Assembly: GCF_028476545.1 (NCBI RefSeq)
Contig: NW_026731976.1
Coordinates: 674,501-738,500 of the forward strand
Direction of reading: 5' to 3'
Source of the DNA: Physella acuta
Lineage: Eukaryota; Mollusca; Gastropoda; Physidae
DNA: 64,000 nt
The notes under the pieces were generated by a model. That model did no database searches. It worked only from the letters and a program-made list of their open reading frames with translations, and was not told the DNA's origin. Positions 12,401 to 27,400 of the stretch are shown here, piece after piece (the stretch's first letter is position 1; each line of letters starts with the position of its first letter). Made by a program: the position numbers and the translations under genes.

Positions 12401-15400
12401 GTTACCGACTTAGCGTGAGGGTATTTTGCCCTTGGGGTGAGGCTTGGTCTGTCAACAGCTCCACCCTTAGCTCCGTCTGTTCCAGGGACAACACCAGCAG
12501 GTATCTGAGCTCTTGGCTGCAACACATCGAGAATACACAGTAGGAGGTGGGGCTGGGGCTGAGGGTGGGGTGGGGCTGTCTGTGGGGTGGGGTGGGGCTG
12601 TGTGTGGGGTGGGGCTGTGTTTGGGGTGGGGCTGTGTGTGGGGTGGGGCTGTGGGTGGGGTGGGGCTGTGGGTGGGGTGGGGCTGTGTGTGGGGTGGGGC
12701 TGTGGGTGGGGTGGGGCTGTGGGTGGGGTGGGGCTGTGTGTGGGGTGGGGCTGTGTGTGGGGTGGGGCTGTGGGTGGGGTGGGGCTGTGGGTGGGGCTGT
12801 GGGTGGGGCTGTGGGTGGGGTGGGGCTATAATGGGGTAGTGGGTTAAAATATTAGACTCGTGTGAACGAGCAACAAATCCACAAAAACTCAACACACAAA
12901 AAACCACCTGGATAAAAAATCTAGTGTCAACGATAGCGTATAAAACAAGGACCGATGGACAAAAGCTTCACGGTCGACTTTGTTCCTAATGTTTGTAAGA
13001 CTGTCGAGTTTGTTCCTAATGTTTGTAAGACTGTCGAGTTTGTTCCTAATGTTTGTAAGACTGTCGAGTTTGTTCCTAATGTTTGTAAGACAGTCGAGTT
13101 TGCTCCTGAATACAAACATTAGCAAGCACAGCACAAAACATTTGAATACCAAACACAACACATTTGAATAACAAACACAACACATTTGAATACCAAACAA
13201 CACATTTGAATAAAAAAATGAGCAAGCAACTGCAGAGCGGCGTGGTTGGGTGATAGAGCGCAGACTACTACAGACTGAGGCCAAGAGTTCCAACCTGAGT
13301 CTGTAGGACGTCCTTAAGTCTGGCCAGGCATAAAATGATGAGCACACAATCCATTCATATCTCGAGGTCAGAGCAACAGCTGAGCTCTACTTACAGCGTT
13401 GATCATGTGACCGTCAACTTACAGCATTGATCATGTGACCGTCAACTTACAGCGTTGATCATGTGACCGTCAACTTACAGCATTGATCATGTTACCGTCA
13501 ACTTACAGCGTTGATCATGTGACCGTCAACTTACAGCATTGATCATGTGACCGTCAACTTACAGCATTGATCATGTGACCGTCAACTTACAGCATTGATC
13601 ATGTGACCGTCAACTTACAGCATTGATCATGTGACCGTCAACTTACAGCGTTGATCATGTGACCGTCAACTTACAGCATTGATCATGTGACCGTCAACTT
13701 ACAGCATTGATCATGTGACCGTCAACTTACAGCGTTGATCATGTGACCGTCAACCTACAGCGTTGATCCAAACTTACTTTGGAGCCACCACGAACATTGA
13801 TCCAAACTTACTTTGGAGCCACCACGAACATTGATCCAAACTTACTTTGGAGCCACCACGAACAAACTTACTTTGGAGCCACCACGAACATTGACCCAAA
13901 CTTACTTTGGAGCCACCACGAACATTGATCCAAACTTACTTTGGAGCCACCACGAACAAACTTACTTTGGAGCCACCACGAACAAACTTACTTTGGAGCC
14001 ACCACGAACATTGATCCAAACTTACTTTGGAGCCACCACGAACAAACTTACTTTGGAGCCACCACGAACAAACTTACTTTGGAGCCACCACGAACATTGA
14101 TCCAAACTTACTTTGGAGCCACCACGAACAAACTTACTTTGGAGCCACCACGAACATTGATCCAAACTTACTTTGGAGCCACCACGAACATTGATCCAAA
14201 CTTACTTTGGAGCCACCACGAACATTGATCCAAACTTACTTTGGAGCCACCACGAACAAACTTACTTTGGAGCCACCACGAACATTGACCCAAACTTACT
14301 TTGGAGCCACCACGAACATTGATCCAAACTTACTTTGGAGCCACCACGAACAAACTTACTTTGGAGCCACCACGAACATTGATCCAAACTTACTTTGGAG
14401 CCACCACGAACAAACTTACTTTGGAGCCACCACGAACAAACTTACTTTGGAGCCACCACGAACAAACTTACTTTGGAGCCACCACGAACAAACTTACTTT
14501 GGAGCCACCACGAACAAACTTACTTTGGAGCCACCACGAACAAAATTACTTTGGAGCCACCACGAACAAACTTACTTTGGAGCCACCACGAACAAACTTA
14601 CTTTGGAGCCACCACGAACATTGATCCAAACTTACTTTGGAGCCACCACGAACATTGATCCAAACTTACTTTGGAGCCACCACGAACATTGATCCAAACT
14701 TACTTTGGAGCCACCACGAACAAACTTACTTTGGAGCCACCACGAACATTGACCCAAACTTACTTTGGAGCCACCACGAACATTGATCCAAACTTACTTT
14801 GGAGCCACCACGAACAAACTTACTTTGGAGCCACCACGAACATTGATCCAAACTTACTTTGGAGCCACCACGAACAAACTTACTTTGGAGCCAGCACGAA
14901 CAAACTTACTTTGGAGCCACCACGAACAAACTTACTTTGGAGCCACCACGAACAAACTTACTTTGGAGCCACCACGAACAAACTTACTTTGGAGCCACCA
15001 CGAACAAACTTACTTTGGAGCCACCACGAACAAACTTACTTTGGAGCCACCACGAACAAACTTACTTTGGAGCCACCACGAACATTTCTTTCGCCCAATT
15101 TTCGGCGGCAATCAGCGGCATGACCTCCACGACGTCGTCTGCCTTCAGCATCAAGGCCACGAGGTGAACATGTCGCTCACACCTGACCCAAACCAAGGTC
15201 AAGGTCGAGTTGGTATTCGGCATGATACTGGATGTCAAAGATTAGGTGACACTTGAAGTGAAGTGAGACATGAAGTAAGACTTGAAGTGAGACATGAAGT
15301 GAGACATGATGTAAGACTTGAAGTGAGACATGAAGTGAGACATGAAGTGAGAAATGAAGTGAGACATGAAGTGAGACATGAAGTGAGACATGAAGTGAGA

Positions 15401-18400
15401 CATGAAGTGAGACATGCAGTGAGACATGAAGTGAGACATGAAGTGAGACATGAAGTGAGACATGAAGTGAGACACGGAGTGAAGTGAGACATGAAGTGAG
15501 ACATGAATCGAGACATGAAGTGAAGTGAGACATGAAGTGAGACATGCAGTGAGACATGAAGTGAGACATGAAGTGAGACACGGAGTGAAGTGAGACATGA
15601 AGTGAGACATGAAGTGAGACATGAAGTGAGACATGAATCGAGACATGAAGTGAAGTGAGACATGAAGTGAGACATGAAGTGAGACATGAAGTGAGACATG
15701 AAGTGAGACATGAAGTGAGACATGAAGTGAGACATGAAGTGAGACATGAAGTGAGACATGAAGTGAAGTGAGACATGAAGTGAGACATGAAGTGAGACAT
15801 GAAGTGAGACATGAAGTGAGACAAGAAGTGAGACATGAAGTGAGGCATGAAGTGAGACATGAAGTGAGACATGTAGTGAGACATGAATTGAGACATGAAG
15901 TGAAGTGAGGCAGGAAGTGAAGTGAGACACCACCTTGAAAACTTACCCTTCATCAGGAAAGATTTTGCTCTCCATGGCCTCAATGGTCAACTCCTGGCTG
16001 GAGTTTGTGTTCACTCCCAGCTGGTGAGGTACAGGTATAGGTTGTCATGGTACAGGTGTAAGTTGTCATGGTACAGGTGTAAGTTGACATGTACCAGGTG
16101 TAAGTTGTCATGTACCAGGTGTAAGTTGTCATGGTACAGGTATAAGTTGTCATGTACCAGGTGTAAGTTGTCATGGTACAGGTGTAAGTTGTCATGGTAC
16201 AGGTGTAAGTTGTCATGGTACAGGTGTAAGTTGTCATGGTACAGGTGTAAGTTGTCATGTACCAGGTGTAAGTTGTCATGGTACAGGTGTAAGTTGTCAT
16301 GTACCAGGTGTAAGTTGTCATGGTACAGGTATAAGTTGTCATGTACCAGGTGTAAGTTGTCATGGTACAGGTGTAAGTTGTCATGGTACAGGTGTAAGTT
16401 GTAATGTACCAGGTGTAAGTTGTCATGGTACAGGTATAAGTTGTCATGTACCAGGTGTAAGTTGTCATAGTACAGGTGTAAGTTGTCATGGTACAGGTGT
16501 AAGTTGTCATGTACCAGGTGTAAGTTGTCATGTACCAGGTGTAAGTTGTCATGTACCAGGTGTAAGTTGTCATGGTACAGGTGTAAGTTGTCATGTACCA
16601 GGTGTAAGTTGTCATGTACCAGGTGTAAGTTGTCATGTACCAGGTGTAAGTTGTCATGTACCAGTTGTAAGTTGTCATGGTACAGGTGTAAGTTGTCATG
16701 GTACAGGTGTAAGTTGTCATAGTACAGGTGTAAGTTGTCATGGTACAGGTGTAAGTTGTCATGGTACAGATGTAAGTTGTCATGTACCAGGTGTAAGTTG
16801 TCATGTACCAGGTGTAAGTTGTCATGGTACAGGTGTAAGTTGTCATAGTACAGGTGTAAGTTGTCATGTACCAGGTGTAAGTTGTCATGGTACAGGTGTA
16901 AGTTGTCATGTACCAGGTGTAAGTTGTCATGTACCAGGTGTAAGTTGTCATGTACCAGGTGTAAGTTGTCATGGTACAGGTGTAAGTTGTCATAGTACAG
17001 GTGTAAGTTGTCATGGTACAGGTGTAAGTTGTCATAGTACAGGTGTAAGTTGTCATAGTACAGGTGTAAGTTGTCATGGTACAGGTGTAAGTTGTCATAG
17101 TACAGGTGTAAGTTGTCATGGTACAGGTGTAAGTTGTCATAGTACAGGTGTAAGTTGTCATGGTACAGGTGTAAGTTGTCATGGTACAGGTTGTCATGTA
17201 CCAGGTGTAAGTTGTCATAGTACAGGTGTAAGTTGTCATGTACCAGTTGTAAGTTGTCATGTACCAGGTGTAAGTTGTCATGTACCAGGTGTAAGTTGTC
17301 ATGTACCAGGTGTAAGTTGTCATGTACCAGGTGTAAGTTGTCATGTACTAGGTGTAAGTTGTCATGTACCAGGTGTAAGTTGTCATGTACCAGGTGTAAG
17401 TTGTCATGTACCAGGTGTAAGTTGTCATGGTACAGGTGTAAGTTGTCATGTACCAGGTGTAAGTTGTCATGTACCAGGTGTAAGTTGTCATGTACCAGGT
17501 GTAAGTTGTCATGGTACAGGTGTAAGTTGTCATGTACCAGGTGTAAGTTGTCATGGTACAGGTGTAAGTTGTCATGTACCAGGTGTAAGTTGTCATGGTA
17601 CAGGTGTAAGTTGTCATGGTACAGGTGTAAGTTGCCATAGTACAGGTGTAAGTTGTCATGTACCAGGTGTAAGTTGTCATGTACCAGGTGTAAGTTGTCA
17701 TAGTACAGGTGTAAGTTGTCATAGTACAGATGTAAGTTGTCATGATACAGGTGTAAGTTGTCATAGTACAGGTGTAAGTTGTCATGGTACAGGTGTAAGT
17801 TGTCATGGTACAGGTGTAAGTTGTCATGTACCAGGTGTAAGTTGTCATGTACCAGGTGTAAGTTGTCATGGTACAGGTGTAAGTTGTCATAGTACAGGTG
17901 TAAGTTGTCATGTACCAGGTGTAAGTTGTCATGGTACAGGTGTAAGTTGTCATAGTACAGGTGTAAGTTGTCATGTACCAGGTGTAAGTTGTCATGTACC
18001 AGATGTAAGTTGTCATAGTACAGGTGTAAGTTGTCATGGTACAGGTGTAAGTTGTCACGGTACAGGTGTAAGTTGTCATAGTACAGGTGTAAGTTGTCAT
18101 GGTACAGGTGTAAGTTGTCATAGTACAGGTGTAAGTTGTCATGGTACATGTGTAAGTTGTCATGTACCAGTTGTAAGTTGTGATGTACCAGGTGTAAGTT
18201 GTCATGTACCAGGTGTAAGTTGTCATGTACCAGGTGTAAGTTGTCATGTACCAGGTGTAAGTTGTCGTGGTACAGGTGTAAGTTGTCATGGTACAGGTGT
18301 AAGTTGTGATGTACAAGGTGTAAGTTGTCATGGTACAGGTGTAAGTTGTCATGTACCAGGTGTAAGTTGTCATGGTACAGGTGTAAGTTGTCATGTACCA

Positions 18401-21400
18401 GGTGTAAGTTGTCATGGTACAGGTGTAAGTTGTCATGTACCAGGTGTAAGTTGTCATGGTACAGGTGTAAGTTGTCTAGGTACAGGTTGTCATGGTACAG
18501 GTGTAAGTTGTCATGTACCAGGTGTAAGTTGTCATAGTACAGGTGTAAGTTGTCATGTACCAGGTGTAGGTTGTCATGTACCAGGTGTAAGTTGTCATAG
18601 TACAGGTGTAAGTTGTCATGGTACAGGTGTAAGTTGTCATGGTGCAGGTTGTCATGGTATAGGTGTAAGTTGTCATGGTACATGTGTAGGTTGTCATGGT
18701 GCAGGTTGTCATGGTATAGGTGTAAGTTGTCATGGTACAGGTTGTCATGGTATAGGTGTAAGTTGTCATGTACCAGGTGTAAGTTGTCATGCACCAGGTG
18801 TAAGTTGTCATGGTACAGGTGTAAGTTGTCATGGTACAGGTGTAAGTTGTCATGGTACAGGTGTAAGTTGTCATGGTACAGGTGTAAGTTGTCATGGTAC
18901 AGGTGTAAGTTGTCATGTACCAGGTGTAAGTTGTCATGTACCAGGTGTAAGTTGTCATGGTACAGGTGTAGGTTGTCATGGTACAGGTGTAAGTTGTCAT
19001 GTACCAGTTGTAAGTTGTCATGGTACAGGTGTAAGTTGTCATGGTAAAGGTGTAAGTTGTCATGGTACAGGTGTAAGTTGTCATGGTACAGGTGTAAGTT
19101 GTCATAGTACAGGTGTAAGTTGTCATGTACCAGTTGTAAGTTGTCATGGTACAGGTGTAAGTTGTCATGTACCAGGTGTAAGTTGTCATGGTGCAGGTGT
19201 AAGTTGTCATGGTACAGGTGTAAGTTGTCATGTACCAGGTGTAAGTTGTCATGGTACAGGTGTAAGTTGTCATGTACCAGGTGTAAGTTGTCATGTACCA
19301 GGTGTAAGTTGTCATGTACCAGGTGTAAGTTGTCATGGTACAGGTGTAAGTTGTCATGTACCAGGTGTAAGTTGTCATGTACCAGGTGTAAGTTGTCATG
19401 TACCAGGTGTAAGTTGTCATGTACCAGTTGTAAGTTGTCATGTACCAGGTGTAAGTTGTCATGTACCAGGTGCAAGTTGTCATAGTACAGGTGTAAGTTG
19501 TCATGTACCAGGTGTAGGTTGTCAAGTACCAGGTGTAAGTTGTCATGTACCAGGTGTAAGTTGTCATGTACCAGGTGTAAGTTGTCATGTACCAGGTGTA
19601 AGTTGTCATGTACCAGGTGTAAGTTGTCATGGTACAGGTTGTCATGTACCAGGTGTAAGTTGTCATGGTACAGGTGTAAGTTGTCATGGTACAGGTGTAA
19701 GTTGTCATGTACCAGGTGTAAGTTGTCATGTACCAGGTGTAAGTTGTCATGTACCAGGTGTAAGTTGTCATGGTACAGGTTGTCATGTACCAGGTGTAAG
19801 TTGTCATGGTACAGGTGTAAGTTGTCAAGTACCAGGTGTAAGTTGTCATGTACCAGGTGTAAGTTGTCATGTACCAGGTGTAAGTTGTCATGGTACAGGT
19901 TGTCATGTACCAGGTGTAAGTTGTCATGGTACAGGTGTAAGTTGTCATGGTACAGGTGTAAGTTGTCATAGTACAGGTGTAAGTTGTCATGTACCAGGTG
20001 TAGGTTGTCATGTACCAGGTGTAAGTTGTCATAGTACAGGTGTAAGTTGTCATGGTACAGGTGTAAGTTGTCATGGTACAGGTGTAAGTTGTCATGTACC
20101 AGGCGAAAGTTGTCATAGTACAGGTGTAAGTTGTCATGGTACAGGTGTAAGTTGTCATGGTATAGGTGTAAGTTGTCATGTACCAGGTGTAAGTTGTCAT
20201 GGTACAGGTGTAAGTTGTCATAGTACAGGTGTAAGTTGTCATGGTACTGGTGTAAGTTGTCATGGTACAGGTGTAAGTTGTCATGTACCAGGTGTAAGTT
20301 GTCATGTACCAGGTGTAAGTTGTCATGGTACAGGTGTAAGTTGTCATAGTACAGGTGTAAGTTGTCATGGTACAGGTGTAAGTTGTCATAGTACAGATGT
20401 AAGTTGTCATGTACCAGGTGTAAGTTGTCATGGTACAGATGTAAGTTGTCATAGTACAGGTGTAAGTTGTCATGTACCAGGTGTAAGTTGTCATAGTACA
20501 GGTGTAAGTTGTCATGTACCAGGTGTAAGTTGTCATAGTACAGGTGTAAGTTGTCATGGTACAGGTTGTCATGTACCAGGTGTAAGTTGTCATGGTACAG
20601 GTGTAAGTTGTCATAGTACAGGTGTAAGTTGTCATGGTACAGGTGTAAGTTGTCATAGTACAGGTGTAAGTTGTCATAGTACAGGTGTAAGTTGTCATGG
20701 TACAGGTGTAAGTTGTCATAGTACAGGTGTAAGTTGTCATGGTACAGGTGTAAGTTGTCATGTACCAGTTGTAAGTTGTGATGTACCAGGTGTAAGTTGT
20801 CATGTACCAGGTGTAAGTTGTCATGTACCAGGTGTAAGTTGTCATGTACCAGGTGTAAGTTGTCATGGTACAGGTGTAAGTTGTCATGGTACAGGTGTAA
20901 GTTGTCATGGTACAGGTGTAAGTTGTCATGTACCAGGTGTAAGTTGTCATGGTACAGGTGTAAGTTGTCATGTACCAGGTGTAAGTTGTCATGGTACAGG
21001 TGTAAGTTGTCATGTACCAGGTGTAAGTTGTCATGGTACAGGTGTAAGTTGTCATGTACCAGGTGTAAGTTGTCATGGTACAGGTGTAAGTTGTCTAGGT
21101 ACAGGTTGTCATGGTACAGGTGTAAGTTGTCATGTACCAGGTGTAAGTTGTCATAGTACAGGTGTAAGTTGTCATGTACCAGGTGTAGGTTGTCATGTAC
21201 CAGGTGTAAGTTGTCATAGTACAGGTGTAAGTTGTCATGGTACAGGTGTAAGTTGTCATAGTACAGGTGTAAGTTGTCATGTACCAGGTGTAAATTTTCA
21301 TGGTACAGGTGTAGGTTGTCATGTACCAGGTGTAAGTTGTCATGTACTAGGTGTAAGTTGTCATGTACCAGGTGTAAGTTGTCATGTACCAGGTGTAAGT

Positions 21401-24400
21401 TGTCATGTACCAGGTGTAAGTTGTCATGGTACAGGTGTAAGTTGTCATGTACCAGGTGTAAGTTGTCATGTACCAGGTGTAAGTTGTCATGTACCAGGTG
21501 TAAGTTGTCATGGTACAGGTGTAAGTTGTCATGTACCAGGTGTAAGTTGTCATGTACCAGGTGTAAGTTGTCATGTACCAGGTGTAAGTTGTCATGGTAC
21601 AGGTGTAAGTTGTCATGTACCAGGTGTAAGTTGTCATGGTACAGGTGTAAGTTGTCATGTACCAGGTGTAAGTTGTCATGGTACAGGTGTAAGTTGTCAT
21701 GGTACAGGTGTAAGTTGCCATAGTACAGGTGTAAGTTGTCATGTACCAGGTGTAAGTTGTCATGTACCAGGTGTAAGTTGTCATAGTACAGGTGTAAGTT
21801 GTCATAGTACAGATGTAAGTTGTCATGATACAGGTGTAAGTTGTCATAGTACAGGTGTAAGTTGTCATGGTACAGGTGTAAGTTGTCATGGTACAGGTGT
21901 AAGTTGTCATGTACCAGGTGTAAGTTGTCATGTACCAGGTGTAAGTTGTCATGGTACAGGTGTAAGTTGTCATAGTACAGGTGTAAGTTGTCATGTACCA
22001 GGTGTAAGTTGTCATGGTACAGGTGTAAGTTGTCATAGTACAGGTGTAAGTTGTCATGTACCAGGTGTAAGTTGTCATGTACCAGATGTAAGTTGTCATA
22101 GTACAGGTGTAAGTTGTCATGGTACAGGTGTAAGTTGTCACGGTACAGGTGTAAGTTGTCATAGTACAGGTGTAAGTTGTCATGGTACAGGTGTAAGTTG
22201 TCATAGTACAGGTGTAAGTTGTCATGGTACATGTGTAAGTTGTCATGTACCAGTTGTAAGTTGTGATGTACCAGGTGTAAGTTGTCATGTACCAGGTGTA
22301 AGTTGTCATGTACCAGGTGTAAGTTGTCATGTACCAGGTGTAAGTTGTCGTGGTACAGGTGTAAGTTGTCATGGTACAGGTGTAAGTTGTGATGTACAAG
22401 GTGTAAGTTGTCATGGTACAGGTGTAAGTTGTCATGTACCAGGTGTAAGTTGTCATGGTACAGGTGTAAGTTGTCATGTACCAGGTGTAAGTTGTCATGG
22501 TACAGGTGTAAGTTGTCATGTACCAGGTGTAAGTTGTCATGGTACAGGTGTAAGTTGTCTAGGTACAGGTTGTCATGGTACAGGTGTAAGTTGTCATGTA
22601 CCAGGTGTAAGTTGTCATAGTACAGGTGTAAGTTGTCATGTACCAGGTGTAGGTTGTCATGTACCAGGTGTAAGTTGTCATAGTACAGGTGTAAGTTGTC
22701 ATGGTACAGGTGTAAGTTGTCATGGTGCAGGTTGTCATGGTATAGGTGTAAGTTGTCATGGTACATGTGTTGGTTGTCATGGTGCAGGTTGTCATGGTAT
22801 AGGTGTAAGTTGTCATGGTACAGGTTGTCATGGTATAGGTGTAAGTTGTCATGTACCAGGTGTAAGTTGTCATGCACCAGGTGTAAGTTGTCATGGTACA
22901 GGTGTAAGTTGTCATGGTACAGGTGTAAGTTGTCATGGTACAGGTGTAAGTTGTCATGGTACAGGTGTAAGTTGTCATGGTACAGGTGTAAGTTGTCATG
23001 TACCAGGTGTAAGTTGTCATGTACCAGGTGTAAGTTGTCATGGTACAGGTGTAGGTTGTCATGGTACAGGTGTAAGTTGTCATGTACCAGTTGTAAGTTG
23101 TCATGGTACAGGTGTAAGTTGTCATGGTAAAGGTGTAAGTTGTCATGGTACAGGTGTAAGTTGTCATGGTACAGGTGTAAGTTGTCATAGTACAGGTGTA
23201 AGTTGTCATGTACCAGTTGTAAGTTGTCATGGTACAGGTGTAAGTTGTCATGTACCAGGTGTAAGTTGTCATGGTGCAGGTGTAAGTTGTCATGGTACAG
23301 GTGTAAGTTGTCATGTACCAGGTGTAAGTTGTCATGGTACAGGTGTAAGTTGTCATGTACCAGGTGTAAGTTGTCATGTACCAGGTGTAAGTTGTCATGT
23401 ACCAGGTGTAAGTTGTCATGGTACAGGTGTAAGTTGTCATGTACCAGGTGTAAGTTGTCATGTACCAGGTGTAAGTTGTCATGTACCAGGTGTAAGTTGT
23501 CATGTACCAGTTGTAAGTTGTCATGTACCAGGTGTAAGTTGTCATGTACCAGGTGCAAGTTGTCATAGTACAGGTGTAAGTTGTCATGTACCAGGTGTAG
23601 GTTGTCAAGTACCAGGTGTAAGTTGTCATGTACCAGGTGTAAGTTGTCATGTACCAGGTGTAAGTTGTCATGTACCAGGTGTAAGTTGTCATGTACCAGG
23701 TGTAAGTTGTCATGGTACAGGTTGTCATGTACCAGGTGGAAGTTGTCATGGTACAGGTGTAAGTTGTCATGGTACAGGTGTAAGTTGTCATGTACCAGGT
23801 GTAAGTTGTCATGTACCAGGTGTAAGTTGTCATGTACCAGGTGTAAGTTGTCATGGTACAGGTTGTCATGTACCAGGTGTAAGTTGTCATGGTACAGGTG
23901 TAAGTTGTCAAGTACCAGGTGTAAGTTGTCATGTACCAGGTGTAAGTTGTCATGTACCAGGTGTAAGTTGTCATGGTACAGGTTGTCATGTACCAGGTGT
24001 AAGTTGTCATGGTACAGGTGTAAGTTGTCATGGTACAGGTGTAAGTTGTCATAGTACAGGTGTAAGTTGTCATGTACCAGGTGTAGGTTGTCATGTACCA
24101 GGTGTAAGTTGTCATAGTACAGGTGTAAGTTGTCATGGTACAGGTGTAAGTTGTCATGGTACAGGTGTAAGTTGTCATGTACCAGGCGAAAGTTGTCATA
24201 GTACAGGTGTAAGTTGTCATGGTACAGGTGTAAGTTGTCATGGTATAGGTGTAAGTTGTCATGTACCAGGTGTAAGTTGTCATGGTACAGGTGTAAGTTG
24301 TCATAGTACAGGTGTAAGTTGTCATGGTACTGGTGTAAGTTGTCATGGTACAGGTGTAAGTTGTCATGTACCAGGTGTAAGTTGTCATGTACCAGGTGTA

Positions 24401-27400
24401 AGTTGTCATGGTACAGGTGTAAGTTGTCATAGTACAGATGTAAGTTGTCATGTACCAGGTGTAAGTTGTCATGGTACAGATGTAAGTTGTCATAGTACAG
24501 GTGTAAGTTGTCATGTACCAGGTGTAAGTTGTCATAGTACAGGTGTAAGTTGTCATGTACCAGGTGTAAGTTGTCATAGTACAGGTGTAAGTTGTCATGG
24601 TACAGGTTGTCATGTACCAGGTGTAAGTTGTCATGGTACAGGTGTAAGTTGTCATAGTACAGGTGTAAGTTGTCATGGTACAGGTGTAAGTTGTCATAGT
24701 ACAGGTGTAAGTTGTCATAGTACAGGTGTAAGTTGTCATGGTACAGGTGTAAGTTGTCATAGTACAGGTGTAAGTTGTCATGGTACAGGTGTAAGTTGTC
24801 ATGTACCAGTTGTAAGTTGTGATGTACCAGGTGTAAGTTGTCATGTACCAGGTGTAAGTTGTCATGTACCAGGTGTAAGTTGTCATGTACCAGGTGTAAG
24901 TTGTCATGGTACAGGTGTAAGTTGTCATGGTACAGGTGTAAGTTGTCATGGTACAGGTGTAAGTTGTCATGTACCAGGTGTAAGTTGTCATGGTACAGGT
25001 GTAAGTTGTCATGTACCAGGTGTAAGTTGTCATGGTACAGGTGTAAGTTGTCATGTACCAGGTGTAAGTTGTCATGGTACAGGTGTAAGTTGTCATGTAC
25101 CAGGTGTAAGTTGTCATGGTACAGGTGTAAGTTGTCTAGGTACAGGTTGTCATGGTACAGGTGTAAGTTGTCATGTACCAGGTGTAAGTTGTCATAGTAC
25201 AGGTGTAAGTTGTCATGTACCAGGTGTAGGTTGTCATGTACCAGGTGTAAGTTGTCATAGTACAGGTGTAAGTTGTCATGGTACAGGTGTAAGTTGTCAT
25301 AGTACAGGTGTAAGTTGTCATGTACCAGGTGTAAATTTTCATGGTACAGGTGTAGGTTGTCATGTACCAGGTGTAAGTTGTCATGTACCAGTTGTAAGTT
25401 GTCATGGTTCAGGTGTAAGTTGTCATGGTGCAGGTTGTCATGGTATAGGTGTAAGTTGTCATGGTACAGGTTGTCATGGTATAGGTGTAAGTTGTCATGG
25501 TACAGGTGTAAGTTGTCATGGTACGTGTGTAGGTTGTCATGGTGCAGGTTGTCATGGTATAGGTGTAAGTTGTCATGGTACAGGTTGTCATGGTATAGGT
25601 GTAAATTGTCATGTACCAGGTGTAAGTTGTCATGCACCAGGTGTAAGTTGTCATGGTACAGGTGTAAGATGTCATGGTACAGGTGTAGGTTGTCATGGTA
25701 CAGGTGTAAGTTGTCATGTACCAGGTGTAAGTTGTCATGTACCAGGTGTAAGTTGTCATGGTGCAGGTGTAAGTTGTCATGGTACAGGTGTAAGTTGTCA
25801 TGTACCAGGTGTAAGTTGTCATGTACCAGGTGTAAGTTGTCATGGTACAGGTGTAAGTTGTCATGTACCAGGTGTAAGTTGTCATGTACCAGGTGTAAGT
25901 TGTCATGTACCAGGTGTAAAATGTCATGTACCAGGTATAAGTTGTCATGTACCAGGTGTAAGTTGTCATGTACCAGGTGCAAGTTGTCATAGTACAGGTG
26001 TAAGTTGTCATGTACCAGGTGTAGGTTGTCAAGTACCAGGTGTAAGTTGTCATGTACCAGGTGTAAGTTGTCATGTACCAGGTGTAAGTTGTCATGTACC
26101 AGGTGTAAGTTGTCATGTACCAGGTGTAAGTTGTCATGGTACAGGTTGTCATGTACCAGGTGTAAGTTGTCATGGTACAGGTGTAAGTTGTCATGTACCA
26201 GGTGTAAGTTGTCATGTACCAGGTGTAAGTTGTCATGTACCAGGTGTAAGTTGTCATGTACCAGGTGTAAGTTGTCATGTACCAGGTGTAAGTTGTCATG
26301 GTACAGGTTGTCATGTACCAGGTGTAAGTTGTCATGGTACAGGTGTAAGTTGTCATGTACCAGGTGTAAGTTGTCATGTACCAGGTGTAAGTTGTCATGT
26401 ACCAGGTGTAAGTTGTCATGGTACAGGTTGTCATGTACCAGGTGTAGGTTGTCATGGTACAGGTGTAAGTTGTCTAGGTACAGGTTATCATGTACCAGGT
26501 GTAAGTTGTCATGTACCAGGTGTAAGTTGTCATGGTACAGGTTGTCATGTACCAGGTGTAAGTTGTCGTAGTACAGGTGTAAGTTGTCATGTACCAGGTG
26601 TAAGTTGTCATAGTACAGGTGTAAGTTGTCATGTACCAGGTGTAGGTTGTCATGTACCAGGTGTAGGTTGTCATGTACCAGGTGTAAGTTGTCATGTACC
26701 AGGTGTAAGTTGTCATGGTACAGGTTGTCATGTACCAGGTGTAAGTTGTCATGTACCAGGTGTAAGTTGTCATGTACCAGGTGTAAGTTGTCATAGTACA
26801 GGTGTAAGTTGTCATGTACCAGGTGTAGGTTGTCATGTACCAGGTGTAAGTTGTCATAGTACAGGTGTAAGTTGTCATGGTACAGGTGTAAGTTGTCATA
26901 GTACAGGTGTAAGTTGTCATGGTACAGGTGTAAGTTGTCATGGTACAGGTGTAAGTTGTCATGGTACAGGTGTAAGTTGTCATGTACCAGGTGTAAGTTG
27001 TCATGTACCAGGTGTAAGTTGTCATGTACCAGGTGTAAGTTGTCATGTACCAGGTGTAAGTTGTCATAGTACAGGTGTAAGTTGTCATGGTACAGGTGTA
27101 AGTTGTCATGTACCAGGTGTAAGTTGTCATGGTACAGGTGTAAGTTGTCATGGTACAGGTGTAAGTTGTCATGGTACAGGTGTAAGTTGTCATGGTACAG
27201 GTGTAAGTTGTCATGTACCAGGTGTAAGTTGTCATGGTACAGGTGTATGTTGTCATGTACCAGGTGTAAGTTGTCATAGTACAGGTGTAAGTTGTCATGT
27301 ACCAGGTGTAGGTTGTCATGTACCAGGTGTAAGTTGTCATAGTACAGGTGTAAGTTGTCATGGTACAGGTGTAAGTTGTCATGGTACAGGTGTAAGTTGT

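Noticed and set aside
12467-12907. Pro/His-rich or Gly/Trp-rich open frames
   Set aside because: Translations of the GGGGTGGGGCTGTG array on each strand.
13813-15123. Open frames with GATTNKLTLEPPRT repeats
   Set aside because: They are antisense readings of the array of exon 4 donors.
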